DNA from: Candidatus Woesearchaeota archaeon
Lineage (GTDB): Archaea; Nanobdellota; Nanobdellia; Woesearchaeales; WJKL01
Length of the DNA: 44,599 nt
Reading direction: 5' to 3'
NCBI GenBank assembly: GCA_014729675.1
Contig: WJJM01000034.1
Span: 1 to 44,599 of the forward strand
Every line of letters begins with the position of its first letter. The stretch's first letter is position 1. The translations under genes were made by a program, and so were the position numbers. The notes under the pieces are model-generated. The model did no database searches and was not told where the DNA came from. It saw only the letters and a program-made list of their open reading frames with translations. This document shows, one piece after another, positions 1 through 8,280 of this stretch.

Positions 1-10
1 ATACAATCAA

Positions 11-145
11 TTCAGTGAAACTGAGCAGTATATCTTGCGACAGGCAGAGCATCACGCTGCTGCCTGATATCTCAGGTCGAGGTCAATGACGCTGCCCAAG
101 CTGGATACTGTGGGCTTTAGCCCACAGAGGATGTCATTTTTTAGA
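11..145 (+). ncRNA. Candidate structured non-coding RNA
   Basis: No open frame is apparent and this stretch is clearly richer in G+C than its flanks. It holds successive hairpins: TCAGT/ACTGA (12-24), GGCAGAGC pairing with GCTGCTGCC (43-64, one bulged base), CTGA/TCAG (64-75), and a perfect 8-bp stem CTGTGGGC-TTTA-GCCCACAG (108-127). The last is enclosed by AATGAC (85-90) pairing with GTCATT (133-138), giving an outer stem, large internal loop and inner stem, followed at once by a T-run. That layout recalls an H/ACA-type guide hairpin, but I cannot place an ACA box with confidence. Strand is uncertain because all the stems also form on the complement. I do not recognise SRP RNA or RNase P RNA motifs. 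The window edge may cut the element. Confidence 0.3.
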
Positions 146-200
146 ATAGAGTTTTGCACAGATACACTCCCTTCAATCGAAAATTTATTTTATAGAATAA

Positions 201-501
201 TTAGGCATTTTTAGTAATCAATTCCTTATAATCACCAATAGATTCAACTGACTTAATTCCCTCTTTTTCAGATTTATTTTAAGAATTCTTTTAATCTTCT
301 TTTTAGGTATCAATTTGAGCAGATTCAATTTTTTTTCAGTTATTATCTCATTGGGTTTTAATTTCCCGCAGAAAGTCTGATAAGCCACTCTATCAGATGG
401 ATCTTTTTTCCTAGAATTTCAAAACATATCTGATCGCTATTGATCTTTAAATAATTCAATAATAATTCTTTTATATCACTATTATCTGAAATCTGTTTCA
501 A
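201..501 (-). pseudogene. Frameshifted remnant of a small unidentified gene
   Basis: Reading leftwards from a TTG that overlaps the yqhQ stop codon, three consecutive frames look coding. They begin LKQISDNSDIKELL, then (after an A-run near 405) DPSDRVAYQTFCGKLKP, then (near 275) KSEKEGIKSVESIGDYKELI, ending at TAA (201-203). Each junction needs one extra base to restore the frame, and both lie in A-rich runs. This fits either a decayed gene or two sequencing deletions. Composition is Lys/Ile/Leu-rich and I recognise no family. Its position directly behind the yqhQ stop suggests it was the next gene of the same transcript. Confidence 0.35.
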
Positions 502-1385
502 CCCAAAACTGCTTTCAAAGCCTTGATAGCAACTTCTATCTGTTTCTTAGAAGGCTCTTTAGTTGTTATCTTCTGCAGTAATAATCCTGGCCATGATATT
601 GCCTTAACAACAATATTCTTAGGATATTTAGCAGTTAATTTAAGCAGCTCATAAGATATTCCTGCAATAGGAAACAAGAACAAGACTCTGATAGGGAATG
701 ATATCAATATCTGATAAAATAAGCTCAAATCCCTGAATCCGGGAATAACCAAAGGAATCAGCAAAGAAAGCAGTGCAAACATTACTATAGCTATGGCCAA
801 AACAAGAATTATAAAGCTTGTCCCGCATCTTGGATGCTTTGTACTGTACTTAGAAACATTCTTCACATCAAGCTTCTTTCCAGCCTCATAACAGTAGATG
901 GCCTTATGCTCTGCTCCATGATACTGGAATATTCTCCTGACATCCTTGAACTGGGCGATGACTAGCATATATCCGAATATTATAAGCCCCCTCATAACTC
1001 CGTCAACAACATTGAAAAGCAAAGGCTTTGCAGCTTCCTTCAGTCCAAGAAGAGAGGCAACAAGATATGGAACACCTTTGAAAAGCAGCAATGCAAATAA
1101 TATAGTAACAGCCAGGGTAAATCCGATCTCTTTTTTTGTTATCTTCTCATGCTCATCAAGCTGCTGGTCAGCTGACCAAAGCAAAGCCTTGACTCCGATA
1201 TACATCATATCCCAAAGATTGATTATCCCTCTAAAAAAAGGCTTTTTCCAGAATCCTTTTCTTTTCTTAAGAGAATCCTTTCTGACCTTTATCTTTCCGT
1301 CAGGCAGACGAACAGCTACAGCTATATCATCTGCTCTTCGCATCATCACTCCTTCAATAACAGCTTGCCCTCCAACTTTTTCCAT
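498..1385 (-). CDS. YqhQ-like DUF1385 membrane protein
   Basis: This is a polytopic membrane protein of the DUF1385/YqhQ family, common in Firmicutes and found sporadically elsewhere; its biochemical role is not settled. Visible family signatures are the N-terminal GGQAVIEGVMMR, a central FQYHGAEHKAI with two His and a Glu that could bind metal, HPRCGTSF shortly after, and a C-terminal TTKEP. Hydrophobic segments lie near residues 90-115, 130-150, 195-225 and 230-260. I chose the ATG at 1385 rather than 1400 because a TATA box (1409-1416, minus strand) would start transcription near 1386, giving a leaderless message that begins right at the conserved N-terminus. The longer start at 1400 adds five residues (MFKDI). 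Confidence 0.85.
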   Translation of the reverse strand: MEKVGGQAVIEGVMMRRADDIAVAVRLPDGKIKVRKDSLKKRKGFWKKPFFRGIINLWDMMYIGVKALLWSADQQLDEHEKITKKEIGFTLAVTILFALLLFKGVPYLVASLLGLKEAAKPLLFNVVDGVMRGLIIFGYMLVIAQFKDVRRIFQYHGAEHKAIYCYEAGKKLDVKNVSKYSTKHPRCGTSFIILVLAIAIVMFALLSLLIPLVIPGFRDLSLFYQILISFPIRVLFLFPIAGISYELLKLTAKYPKNIVVKAISWPGLLLQKITTKEPSKKQIEVAIKALKAVLG

Positions 1386-1408
1386 AATATCTTTGAACAT
1401 ATGTTTGC

Positions 1409-1424
1409 TATAAAAACCTTTCTA
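1409..1424 (-). promoter_or_regulatory. BRE/TATA promoter of the yqhQ-like gene
   Basis: Read on the minus strand, AGAAAGG (BRE-like) is followed by TTTTTATA. The spacing predicts a start site at about 1386, one base before the preferred ATG. Confidence 0.45.
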
Positions 1425-1488
1425 AACACATCAGCTTTTTAAACTATAATTTATGTTTAAAAATATGATAATAAAAGAAAAAGAGATA

Positions 1489-1770
1489 ATGTATAATGAA
1501 GATAAAAATAAATATGCTGTAAAAACCCAGATAACAGATAATGGGTCATTGATAATAGATGTAATGCAGGAAAATAACTATCTTCTTATGAAGTTCCCTG
1601 CTGCTTATTTTGACAGTTCTGCTGGATCTCATGAAAGATATCTTTCTAACCAAACTTCAGAAAAAAACAAAAACCTTGCGCAAAGGATATTCAAAGAATT
1701 ATCTAAAAATCCAGAATACAGCTATCTTATCCCTAAAGAACTAAAACATCCAGATGACTCACAAACCTAA
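1489..1770 (+). CDS. Small hypothetical protein
   Basis: A 93-residue soluble protein beginning MYNEDKNKYAVKTQ, with no transmembrane segment and a Lys-rich C-terminal half. I do not recognise a family. Two earlier in-frame ATGs exist: 1453, and 1465, which would be leaderless from a TTTTTAAAC box at 1436-1444. I prefer 1489 because a weak purine run (AAAAGAGA) precedes it, but the 1465 start is a real alternative. Its last 12 bases overlap the 3' end of the convergent winged-helix gene, so the two transcripts must overlap. Confidence 0.55.
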   Translation: MYNEDKNKYAVKTQITDNGSLIIDVMQENNYLLMKFPAAYFDSSAGSHERYLSNQTSEKNKNLAQRIFKELSKNPEYSYLIPKELKHPDDSQT

Positions 1771-2163
1771 ACTTTCATCAATGTCAACAGCTACTTTTCT
1801 TAATTCATCACATGTGTTCTTAAGATCAGTCTCAAGTACATCTATAAGGTGCTCAAGATTTTCAACTCTAAGATAATACCTGTTCCTGTCATTTATCACT
1901 AATCCAGCTTCCATCAGCTTGTTTATGTGATGGATAGCTGTTCCTCTTGATATTCCGACTTTCTCAGCTATCTCATCAGAACTCAGACCTTCTTCGTGTT
2001 TTGCTGACTTAAGAAGCTCTATAAATATCCTAAAGCAGGACTTGTCCTTGTCTCGCATATTAAAAAGCCCTAAAGAATGGCCAAACCACTGAAGTTCTTC
2101 ATTCAGATTTTGCTCAACAGGCTTTCTTATCTTTATTATAGTCACTCTTTTTGATATGATCAT
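1759..2163 (-). CDS. Winged-helix transcriptional regulator
   Basis: A 134-residue DNA-binding protein of the ArsR/MarR-like winged-helix type. The helix-turn-helix is clear at about residues 60-84 (SSDEIAEKVGISRGTAIHHI), with a wing at 88-98 (NDRNRYYLRV) and a C-terminal helical segment suited to dimerisation. It is transcribed divergently from grpE, 114 bp away, and the shared spacer contains an 8-bp inverted repeat overlapping the grpE TATA box. By context it may be a repressor of the chaperone operon, analogous in role to the archaeal heat-shock regulator Phr. I see no specific sequence match to Phr, so this role is inference. Confidence 0.75.
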   Translation of the reverse strand: MIISKRVTIIKIRKPVEQNLNEELQWFGHSLGLFNMRDKDKSCFRIFIELLKSAKHEEGLSSDEIAEKVGISRGTAIHHINKLMEAGLVINDRNRYYLRVENLEHLIDVLETDLKNTCDELRKVAVDIDESLGL

Positions 2164-2200
2164 CTTAAGTTTAAAAGTATAAACTCATATAAAAAGCTTT

Positions 2201-2235
2201 GCCGAAAGATTTAAATAGTATTTGTCTATTTAAGA
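2201..2235 (+). promoter_or_regulatory. grpE promoter with overlapping operator-like inverted repeat
   Basis: CCGAAAGAT (BRE-like) followed by TTTAAATA (2210-2217) forms a good archaeal promoter, giving a leader of about 38 bases before grpE. TTAAATAG (2211-2218) and CTATTTAA (2226-2233) are a perfect 8-bp inverted repeat with a 7-base spacer. It covers the TATA box, as expected for a repressor site that blocks TBP/TFB binding. The divergent winged-helix regulator is the obvious candidate ligand. Confidence 0.55.
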
Positions 2236-2277
2236 TTAACAAGGTTTACTTAAAGTCAACAAGAAAAGGGAATTACA

Positions 2278-2730
2278 ATGGAAAAACAAAAAAATAATCA
2301 AAAAAAAGCAAAAAAACAGGAAACAGAACAAAATATAGAAGAACTTACATCTGCATTAAAACAGGTACAGGCAGATTTTGAAAATTACAGAAAAAGAACA
2401 GAAAAAGAACAGGAAAAACTCTGCAGATCAGCTTCTAAAGAGCTTATAATAGATATTTTGCCTGTCTTAGACTCATTTGAACTTGCTTTAAAGGACAAGC
2501 AGGATAAGGGTCTTGAAATGCTTTATTCTCAGCTTATGAGCATATTAGAGAAAAAAGGATTAAAACAGATAGAAGCATTAGACAAGAAATTTGATCCCTA
2601 TCTTCATGAAGCCCTGCTTCAGGAAAAATCAGAAAAAGAAGAAGGTATTGTATTAGAAGAGCTGCAGAAAGGATATATGCTTAATGATGATGTTGTAAGG
2701 CATACAAAAGTAAAAGTAAGCAAGAAGTAA
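2278..2730 (+). CDS. grpE: GrpE nucleotide exchange factor
   Basis: GrpE releases ADP from DnaK so that the Hsp70 cycle can continue in the cytoplasm. The 150-residue protein has the usual layout: a charged, Lys/Gln-rich N-terminal tail, a long coiled coil (about 15-70, with the family motif QADFENYRKRTEKE), a four-helix-bundle region and a C-terminal beta domain containing FDPYLHEALL and LQKGYMLNDDVVRHTKVKVS. It is slightly short because the N-terminal tail is short. It is first in the chaperone operon, with AAGAAAAGGGAA before the ATG as a weak ribosome binding site. Presence in an archaeon implies past acquisition of the bacterial DnaK system, as in several other archaeal groups. Confidence 0.95.
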   Translation: MEKQKNNQKKAKKQETEQNIEELTSALKQVQADFENYRKRTEKEQEKLCRSASKELIIDILPVLDSFELALKDKQDKGLEMLYSQLMSILEKKGLKQIEALDKKFDPYLHEALLQEKSEKEEGIVLEELQKGYMLNDDVVRHTKVKVSKK

Positions 2731-2763
2731 GTTTCAGAAGATTAGAAAAAACCAAAAAACAAG

Positions 2764-3267
2764 ATGCAGATAACAAAAAACACAAGCAGGGAAGAAGCAT
2801 TAAAGCTTGGAAAAGAATGCAGCAGATGCGGAAACTGCTGCAGCCATGACTCTGGGTATATGCTTGAAGAAGATATCAAAAGGATAGCAGAACATCTGCA
2901 GATCCCAGAAAAAGAGCTCAAAGAAAAATATCTGAAAAAACTAAAACTATTCAATACAACAATACACAAGCCTATAACAAAAACACAACCATTTGGAGAA
3001 TGCGTTTTTTACAAAGAAAAAGCATGCACTATCCAGGATGTTAAGCCCCTGCACTGCAGGATAGGAAGCTGCTCTGAACACGGAGAAGAATTGACAGTCT
3101 GGTTTAAGCTTAATTTTTTAGTCAACCAGAACGATCCTGACTCCATAAGACAATGGAATGTCTATCTTGAGTCAGGCGGAAAAAATATCCCTGGAGGAGA
3201 ACTGGAAGAATTAGTGCCAGACAAAGAGACACTAAAAAAAGTTATGGATTACAGGATAATCAGATAA
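2764..3267 (+). CDS. YkgJ-like Cys-cluster (CxxCxxCC) protein
   Basis: This 167-residue protein belongs to the family with an N-terminal CxxCxxCC cluster (PF03692, annotated as putative zinc/iron-chelating). The cluster is seen as CSRCGNCC near residues 20-27, and two further Cys-bearing segments follow (CVFYKEKACTI and HCRIGSC), enough to bind an Fe-S cluster or zinc. No substrate is known for the family. It sits between grpE and dnaK, 33 bases after grpE and 12 before the next gene, so it is co-transcribed with the chaperones. That hints at a role in redox or metal stress rather than proving one. Confidence 0.8.
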   Translation: MQITKNTSREEALKLGKECSRCGNCCSHDSGYMLEEDIKRIAEHLQIPEKELKEKYLKKLKLFNTTIHKPITKTQPFGECVFYKEKACTIQDVKPLHCRIGSCSEHGEELTVWFKLNFLVNQNDPDSIRQWNVYLESGGKNIPGGELEELVPDKETLKKVMDYRIIR

Positions 3268-3279
3268 GGAGGAATAAAA

Positions 3280-3636
3280 ATGTCAGAAGAAAAAAAACTA
3301 AATATGAGCATAAGTGAAGGAGATGAATTTTTTGCCCATGAATTGAGCATTAATTTTAACCCGATGCAGTTTACCTTTGACTTTAAATGCGTAACTCCAA
3401 GAGTTGACGCAAGGTCAAAAGAAGCTCCTACGATCGTAGCAAAGCATAACGTGGTAATGACAGATCCTTATCATGCTAAGCAGATATTAAGCCTGCTTAA
3501 GAATGTAATAGAAAACTATGAAGAGCAGTATGGGAAGATAGAGAAGCCTTCTGCTATGAAAGAGTTTGAAAAAAAGCAGAAGAAAAAAGGCAAAGAGCCT
3601 AAAAATAAGACAAGAACACCCAGCTATTTTGGCTAG
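3280..3636 (+). CDS. DUF3467-like small protein
   Basis: A 118-residue soluble protein with a beta-rich core (ELSINFNPMQFTFDFKCVTPR), an acidic helix (AKQILSLLKNVIENYEEQYG), a Lys-rich linker and the terminal motif TPSYFG. The pattern of a short NF-x-FTFDF strand followed by a helix ending in YG matches my memory of DUF3467, small proteins of unknown function; the family assignment is tentative. A strong GGAGGA ribosome binding site precedes the ATG, and dnaK follows after 26 bases, so it is part of the chaperone operon. Confidence 0.6.
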   Translation: MSEEKKLNMSISEGDEFFAHELSINFNPMQFTFDFKCVTPRVDARSKEAPTIVAKHNVVMTDPYHAKQILSLLKNVIENYEEQYGKIEKPSAMKEFEKKQKKKGKEPKNKTRTPSYFG

Positions 3637-3662
3637 GATGATACTAAACGGAGGTCAAAAAA

Positions 3663-5588
3663 ATGACAGATGAAAAAACAGAACAGAAAACAAAAGAAGA
3701 AAACAAAGAAAAAGCACAGCCTGGAAAGACAATAGGAATAGATTTAGGAACAACTTTCTCAGCAGTCGCAGCGATGGAAGCTGGAAAAGCAAACATAATA
3801 CCGAATGCAGAAGGAGACAGGACAACTCCGTCTGTTGTTACTATAAAAGACGGAGAAAGATTGGTGGGAAAAGTAGCCAAGAACCAGGCTATAACAAATC
3901 CAGACCATACCATCAGAAGCATAAAGAGATTGATGGGAACAGATGAAAAAGTGACTATAGACGGAAAGGATTACACACCTCAGGAAGTCTCAGCAATGGT
4001 CCTTCAGAAGCTAAAGGCAGATGCTGAAGCATATCTTGGAAGCAAGGTAACAAATGCAGTTATCACTGTCCCTGCTTATTTCGAAGATTCTCAGAGGCAG
4101 GCAACAAAAGATGCTGGAAAGATAGCAGGCCTTAATGTGCTTAGGATCATAAACGAGCCTACTGCAGCATCATTGGCTTACGGCCTTGACAAGAAAAAAG
4201 ATGAGACCGTTCTTGTCTTTGATTTTGGTGGAGGGACATTCGATGTTTCCATACTTGAACTTTCAGAAGGAGTCTTTGAAGTAAAGGCAACTTCAGGAAA
4301 CAACCACCTTGGAGGAGATGACATAGACCAGCTGCTTATCGACTTTATGGCAGATGAGTTCAAGAAAGAGAACAATCTTGACCTGAGAGAGGATGCTATG
4401 GCATTGCAGAGATTAAAAGAGGCAGCTGAAAAATCAAAGATAGAGCTTTCTTCAGCGCAAAAGACAACTATCAACATCCCTTATGTTACACAGACACAGG
4501 AAGGGCCTAAGCATCTTAACATGGAGCTGACAAGGGCAAAGTTCGAGAGCATCATATCCGACATCCTGGAAAACCTGAAAAAGCCTACAGAACAGGCGCT
4601 GAAGGATGCAAAATTGTCCTCAGGAGATGTTGACGAGGTCATACTCGTAGGAGGTTCAACAAGGATCCCTGCAGTGCAGAAGATGGTCAAAGAGATTGCA
4701 GGAAGAGAGCCTAACAAGTCAGTAAATCCTGACGAAGCAGTAGCTTTAGGAGCAGCTATCCAGGGTGGAGTATTAGCTGGAGATGTAAAAGATGTTCTTC
4801 TTTTGGATGTAACACCATTAAGCTTAGGTATTGAAACTCTTGGAGGAGTATTCACAAAGCTTATAGAGAAGAACACGACAATCCCTACAAAGAAAAGCCA
4901 GATATTTTCTACTGCAGCAGACAATCAGCCTGCAGTGACTATCCAGGTATATCAGGGAGAAAGGTCTATGGCTGCAGACAACAAGCAGCTTGGAAAATTC
5001 GACCTTGTCGGAATACCTCCAGCTCCAAGAGGAGTCCCTCAGATAGAAGTAACATTTGATATAGACGCAAATGGAATAGTCAATGTATCTGCAAAAGACA
5101 TTGGAACAGGAAAAGAGCAGAAGATAACAGTGACAGGAGCGCAGCGTCTGGACGATACAGATGTTGAGAAGATGCAGAAAGAGGCAGAAGCCCACGCAGA
5201 GGAGGATAAGAAAAAGAAAGAAGAGATAGAGACAATCAACAAGGCAGATGCTCTGGTATATTCAACAGAAAAGACATTAAAAGACATGAAAGGAAAGGTT
5301 GATGATAAGAAACTGGACGATATCAAGAAGCATGTCGACGAGCTCAAGAAACTGATGGAGCCTGAGAAGAAGGAGGTAGAGAAGATAAAGGCAAAGCTGG
5401 ATGAGATAGAGAAAGTAAGCCAGGCTGCTGCAACAGAGATGTATCAGAAAGCTGCACAAGAACAGCAAAAAGCCCAGGCTCATCAGGGAAAACAAGAAAC
5501 TCCAAAAGAAGAGAAGAAAGACGACAACGTGGTTGACGCAGAATACGAAGAGAAGAAAGACAAGAAAGAAGATAAGGAAAAGAAGTAA
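3663..5588 (+). CDS. dnaK: DnaK (Hsp70) chaperone
   Basis: ATP-dependent Hsp70 chaperone that binds exposed hydrophobic segments of client proteins, working with the DnaJ and GrpE of the same operon. The 641-residue protein is full length. It has an unusual Lys/Glu-rich N-terminal extension of about 22 residues before GIDLGTT (25-31), then the ATPase domain ([13 protein letters not shown] phosphate motif; [13 protein letters not shown]), the substrate-binding beta domain ([17 protein letters not shown]), a helical lid and a low-complexity tail with VVDAEYEE, the bacterial-type C-terminal motif. A strong GGAGGT ribosome binding site lies seven bases before the ATG. The sequence is clearly bacterial-type. 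Confidence 0.97.
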   Translation: MTDEKTEQKTKEENKEKAQPGKTIGIDLGTTFSAVAAMEAGKANIIPNAEGDRTTPSVVTIKDGERLVGKVAKNQAITNPDHTIRSIKRLMGTDEKVTIDGKDYTPQEVSAMVLQKLKADAEAYLGSKVTNAVITVPAYFEDSQRQATKDAGKIAGLNVLRIINEPTAASLAYGLDKKKDETVLVFDFGGGTFDVSILELSEGVFEVKATSGNNHLGGDDIDQLLIDFMADEFKKENNLDLREDAMALQRLKEAAEKSKIELSSAQKTTINIPYVTQTQEGPKHLNMELTRAKFESIISDILENLKKPTEQALKDAKLSSGDVDEVILVGGSTRIPAVQKMVKEIAGREPNKSVNPDEAVALGAAIQGGVLAGDVKDVLLLDVTPLSLGIETLGGVFTKLIEKNTTIPTKKSQIFSTAADNQPAVTIQVYQGERSMAADNKQLGKFDLVGIPPAPRGVPQIEVTFDIDANGIVNVSAKDIGTGKEQKITVTGAQRLDDTDVEKMQKEAEAHAEEDKKKKEEIETINKADALVYSTEKTLKDMKGKVDDKKLDDIKKHVDELKKLMEPEKKEVEKIKAKLDEIEKVSQAAATEMYQKAAQEQQKAQAHQGKQETPKEEKKDDNVVDAEYEEKKDKKEDKEKK

Positions 5589-5616
5589 GTTTTTTCTTTA
5601 TTTTTTATTTTTTATC
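5589..5616 (+). terminator. T-rich terminator candidate after dnaK
   Basis: Immediately after the dnaK stop come three T-runs (TTTTTT, ATTTTTTATTTTTTAT). Oligo-T tracts on the coding strand are the usual signal for archaeal RNA polymerase termination. The downstream Nudix-HAD-HD-dnaJ genes may therefore be made from partial read-through. Confidence 0.45.
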
Positions 5617-5634
5617 TTAAAAAAACCAAAGAAG

Positions 5635-6045
5635 ATGAAAACACAAGAGGCAGCAGCAGGGATAATAACAGACAAAAATAAAAAAGAATTCCTTCTGCTG
5701 AAGAAGAAAGGCGCCTGGACTGGCTGGCAGTTTCCGCAGGGAAAGATTGATAAAGGCGAGACTCCAGAGCAGGCAATAAGAAGAGAGATAGAAGAAGAGA
5801 CAGGAATAAAAGACATCATAGATATCAAAAGACTTCCATATAAGCATGATTATTGGTTTATGGAAAAAGATGAAAAGATACATAAATTTTTAACATTTTT
5901 TATCATGAGTGCAGAAAAGACAGACAATATCACTGTAAGCAAAGAGCATTCAGACTTCAAATGGTGCGGATATGAAGAAGCTTTAAAAGACCTAAAATAC
6001 AACAAGGAGATATTTGAGGAAGCAGTAAAAAACCATCTAAGATGA
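5635..6045 (+). CDS. Nudix hydrolase
   Basis: A 136-residue Nudix enzyme, which would hydrolyse a nucleoside diphosphate linked to another group. The Nudix box is complete: GKIDKGETPEQAIRREIEEE followed by TGI, fitting G-x5-E-x7-REUxEExGU. The preceding WTGWQFPQG is typical of the diadenosine polyphosphate hydrolase/RppH branch, so Ap4A or capped RNA is a plausible substrate (inference). The open frame extends upstream into the T-rich dnaK terminator, but family length and the Lys/Phe-only upstream residues argue for the ATG at 5635. Its stop overlaps the start of the HAD gene (ATGA). Confidence 0.88.
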   Translation: MKTQEAAAGIITDKNKKEFLLLKKKGAWTGWQFPQGKIDKGETPEQAIRREIEEETGIKDIIDIKRLPYKHDYWFMEKDEKIHKFLTFFIMSAEKTDNITVSKEHSDFKWCGYEEALKDLKYNKEIFEEAVKNHLR

Positions 6046-6674
6046 TAAAAAAAGAGATAAAAGCAGTATTTTTGGACTTTGACCTTACATTAGTAGATTC
6101 AAGGCCTGCTGTAAAAGCTACGTACAAAAGATTGAGCAAGCTTATAGGGAAAAAGCCAACTAAAAAAGGATTTCAGGAATATGTTGGAAGCAGGTTTTCA
6201 GAAGTTATAGAGAAACTTCATAAAGAATCAGGAATTCCCAAAAAAAAGCTGATAGATGTCTATCATAAGACATATATAGGCAATGTTTCAAAGCTAAGAT
6301 ATTATGGAAAAAGCCTGGTATCAAAACTTAATAAAAAAGGAATAACGATCATAATACTGACAAACAACCATAAAGAAACAGTAAAAAAATCATGCGATCA
6401 TTTCAATATAAGGTACAATAAGCTGATAGCAGATAAGGACATGAAAAAAGGCGAGAAAAAGCATGATGCCATAAAAAAAGAATTAAAAAGTATGAGACTA
6501 AATCCTTCAGAAGCATTATATGTGGGAGACCATATAAATGACATAAAAGAGGCAGACAAGGCTGGAATAAGTTCAGTTATTGTCCCGACTGGGGTCTTCA
6601 AAAAGCTGGAACTGAAAAGGCACAATCCTGATCTCATAATACCCAGCCTTAACAAACTTGCAAAGGTAATATAA
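6042..6674 (+). CDS. HAD-superfamily phosphatase
   Basis: A 210-residue haloacid dehalogenase-type hydrolase, probably a small-molecule phosphatase. Motif I is FLDFDLTLVDS with nucleophile Asp12 and acid/base Asp14; motif II is IIILTNN; a conserved Lys lies before motif IV YVGDHINDIKEA, which holds the Mg-binding acidic residues. The helical cap between residues 20 and 90 is of the phosphoglycolate phosphatase (Gph) type. It starts within the Nudix stop codon and the HD gene starts one base after its stop, so the three are translationally coupled. The actual substrate cannot be told from sequence. Confidence 0.82.
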   Translation: MIKKEIKAVFLDFDLTLVDSRPAVKATYKRLSKLIGKKPTKKGFQEYVGSRFSEVIEKLHKESGIPKKKLIDVYHKTYIGNVSKLRYYGKSLVSKLNKKGITIIILTNNHKETVKKSCDHFNIRYNKLIADKDMKKGEKKHDAIKKELKSMRLNPSEALYVGDHINDIKEADKAGISSVIVPTGVFKKLELKRHNPDLIIPSLNKLAKVI

Positions 6675-6675
6675 G

Positions 6676-7188
6676 ATGGTACCTTCAACAGAAGAATGCA
6701 AAAGATTATGGGATGAATTTGATATGCCTGAAAATATAAGGCAGCACTCGCTTAATGTCAATAAAGCTGCTATGCAGATAGCAGAAAAGCTTAAAAAAGC
6801 AGGAGAGGATATTGACCTTGGACTGGTAAATGCAGCTTCACTGCTCCATGATCTTGACAAGTTCAGGACACTGGATGATGTGCACAATCACGGCCATATG
6901 GCAGAATCCTGGCTAAAAGAAAGAGGCTACAATAAAGTAGGAGAGGTCATAAGAAAACACATCGTCCCTGAGATAATGAAAGACAGCAAAGCAGGCTGGG
7001 AAGACAAGGTCGTAAATTATGCTGATAAAAGGGTGCTGAACGAAAAGATAGTAAGCCTGGAAAAAAGGTTTGAATATCTGAGAAAAAGATACAGAAAATT
7101 TTTTTCAAAAGACCACGAAGATGCGATAATAGCGCTTGAAGATAAGATATTTAAAAAGATGGATATAACACCGGATGATATAATATGA
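6676..7188 (+). CDS. HD-domain phosphohydrolase
   Basis: A 170-residue HD-domain protein. The metal-binding pattern is visible as RQHSLNV (His24), SLLHDLDKF (His58-Asp59) and further His residues at HNHGHM around 70-74, with a later Asp in NYADKRV. It resembles small HD hydrolases acting on nucleotides or phosphate esters. The C-terminal helices ([15 protein letters not shown]) are very basic. The dnaJ start codon overlaps its stop (ATGA), so it belongs to the chaperone transcript. I cannot assign a substrate. Confidence 0.8.
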   Translation: MVPSTEECKRLWDEFDMPENIRQHSLNVNKAAMQIAEKLKKAGEDIDLGLVNAASLLHDLDKFRTLDDVHNHGHMAESWLKERGYNKVGEVIRKHIVPEIMKDSKAGWEDKVVNYADKRVLNEKIVSLEKRFEYLRKRYRKFFSKDHEDAIIALEDKIFKKMDITPDDII

Positions 7189-8279
7189 CACAAAAAGATT
7201 ACTATAAAGTATTAGGAGTAGGTAAAGATGCAACTAAAGAAGAGATAAAGAAAGCCTACAAGAAACTGGCTAAGAAGTATCATCCTGATCTTAACAAAGA
7301 TAATCCTGATGCTGAACAGAAGTTCAAGGAGCTTAATGAAGCAGCTTCTGTGCTGGCTGATGATGAGAAGAGGCAGCAGTATGACCAATATGGAACAACT
7401 GCAGATAATTTCTCAGGAGGACAGGGAGCAAGAGGATTCAATTTTGAAGACATGATGGGAGACTTTGGATTTGATTTTGACAGCATATTTGAGTCTTTCT
7501 TTGGTGGGGGAAGAAGGACAAGGTCAAGAAAAAGAGGCCATGACCTAAGATATGATATAGAGATAACATTAGAGGAGGCATTCAACGGGGTAGATAAGAC
7601 TATAACAGTTCCGCGACTTGAAACATGTCCTGAATGCGATGGAAAAGGTGCAAAATCAGAAGATGATGTAGACGAGTGCCCTGAATGCGGCGGAACAGGG
7701 GTTATGAAAAGGACACAGAGAACTCCTTTTGGACTATTCACGACTCAATCACCCTGCAGAGCATGCCATGGGCAGGGAACTTATGTAAAAAACCCATGTC
7801 CTGGATGCAGTGGAGAAGGGCGGGTTGAAAAGACAAGGAAACTGGAAGTAAAGATCCCTGCAGGAGCAGAAACAGGCACTAATCTAAGGCTTGTAGGTGA
7901 AGGAGAAGCAGGAGAGAAAAATGCAGGAACAGGAGACCTTTATGTGATAGTCCATGTAAAAGATGACAAGAGATTTGAAAGGCACGGAGATGACCTTTAT
8001 ATTGAGATAGCTATAACATTCCCTCAGGCCGCATTAGGGGCAGAGATAGATGTCCCCACAATAGAGGGAAAAGCTTCATTAAAGATACCTGCAGGAACAC
8101 AGTCTGGAACAGTATTAAGGATGAGAAACAAAGGTATGCCTAATCTCCATTCTTCAGGAAGAGGGGACCAGCTTGTAAAAGCTGTTATCCAAACACCAAA
8201 AAAAATAACTAAAAAACAGAAGGATATTCTTAAGCAGTTTGACAAAGGCAACAAGTCTAAACTCTTTGGATTGTTCTAG
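7185..8279 (+). CDS. dnaJ: DnaJ (Hsp40) co-chaperone
   Basis: Co-chaperone that delivers clients to DnaK and stimulates its ATPase. At 364 residues it is a complete type I DnaJ: the J domain with HPD at 33-35, a Gly/Phe-rich linker (about 75-110), four CxxCxGxG zinc motifs (starting at 148, 165, 191 and 205), and two beta-sandwich client-binding domains ([37 protein letters not shown]). It is last in the chaperone operon, overlapping the HD gene by four bases. The next gene converges on it with one base between stops, leaving no room for separate terminators. Confidence 0.97.
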   Translation: MTQKDYYKVLGVGKDATKEEIKKAYKKLAKKYHPDLNKDNPDAEQKFKELNEAASVLADDEKRQQYDQYGTTADNFSGGQGARGFNFEDMMGDFGFDFDSIFESFFGGGRRTRSRKRGHDLRYDIEITLEEAFNGVDKTITVPRLETCPECDGKGAKSEDDVDECPECGGTGVMKRTQRTPFGLFTTQSPCRACHGQGTYVKNPCPGCSGEGRVEKTRKLEVKIPAGAETGTNLRLVGEGEAGEKNAGTGDLYVIVHVKDDKRFERHGDDLYIEIAITFPQAALGAEIDVPTIEGKASLKIPAGTQSGTVLRMRNKGMPNLHSSGRGDQLVKAVIQTPKKITKKQKDILKQFDKGNKSKLFGLF

Positions 8280-8280
8280 A

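Noticed and set aside
101-135. tRNA-like anticodon arm with loop CTTTAGC
   Set aside because: The loop would give anticodon TTA (reading a stop codon), and there is no acceptor pairing or TTC loop, so it is treated as part of a structured region instead.
946-1413. Open frame on the plus strand opposite the yqhQ-like gene
   Set aside because: It is antisense to a gene with strong family motifs, and its translation is Ser/Ile-rich without recognisable features; treated as a shadow.
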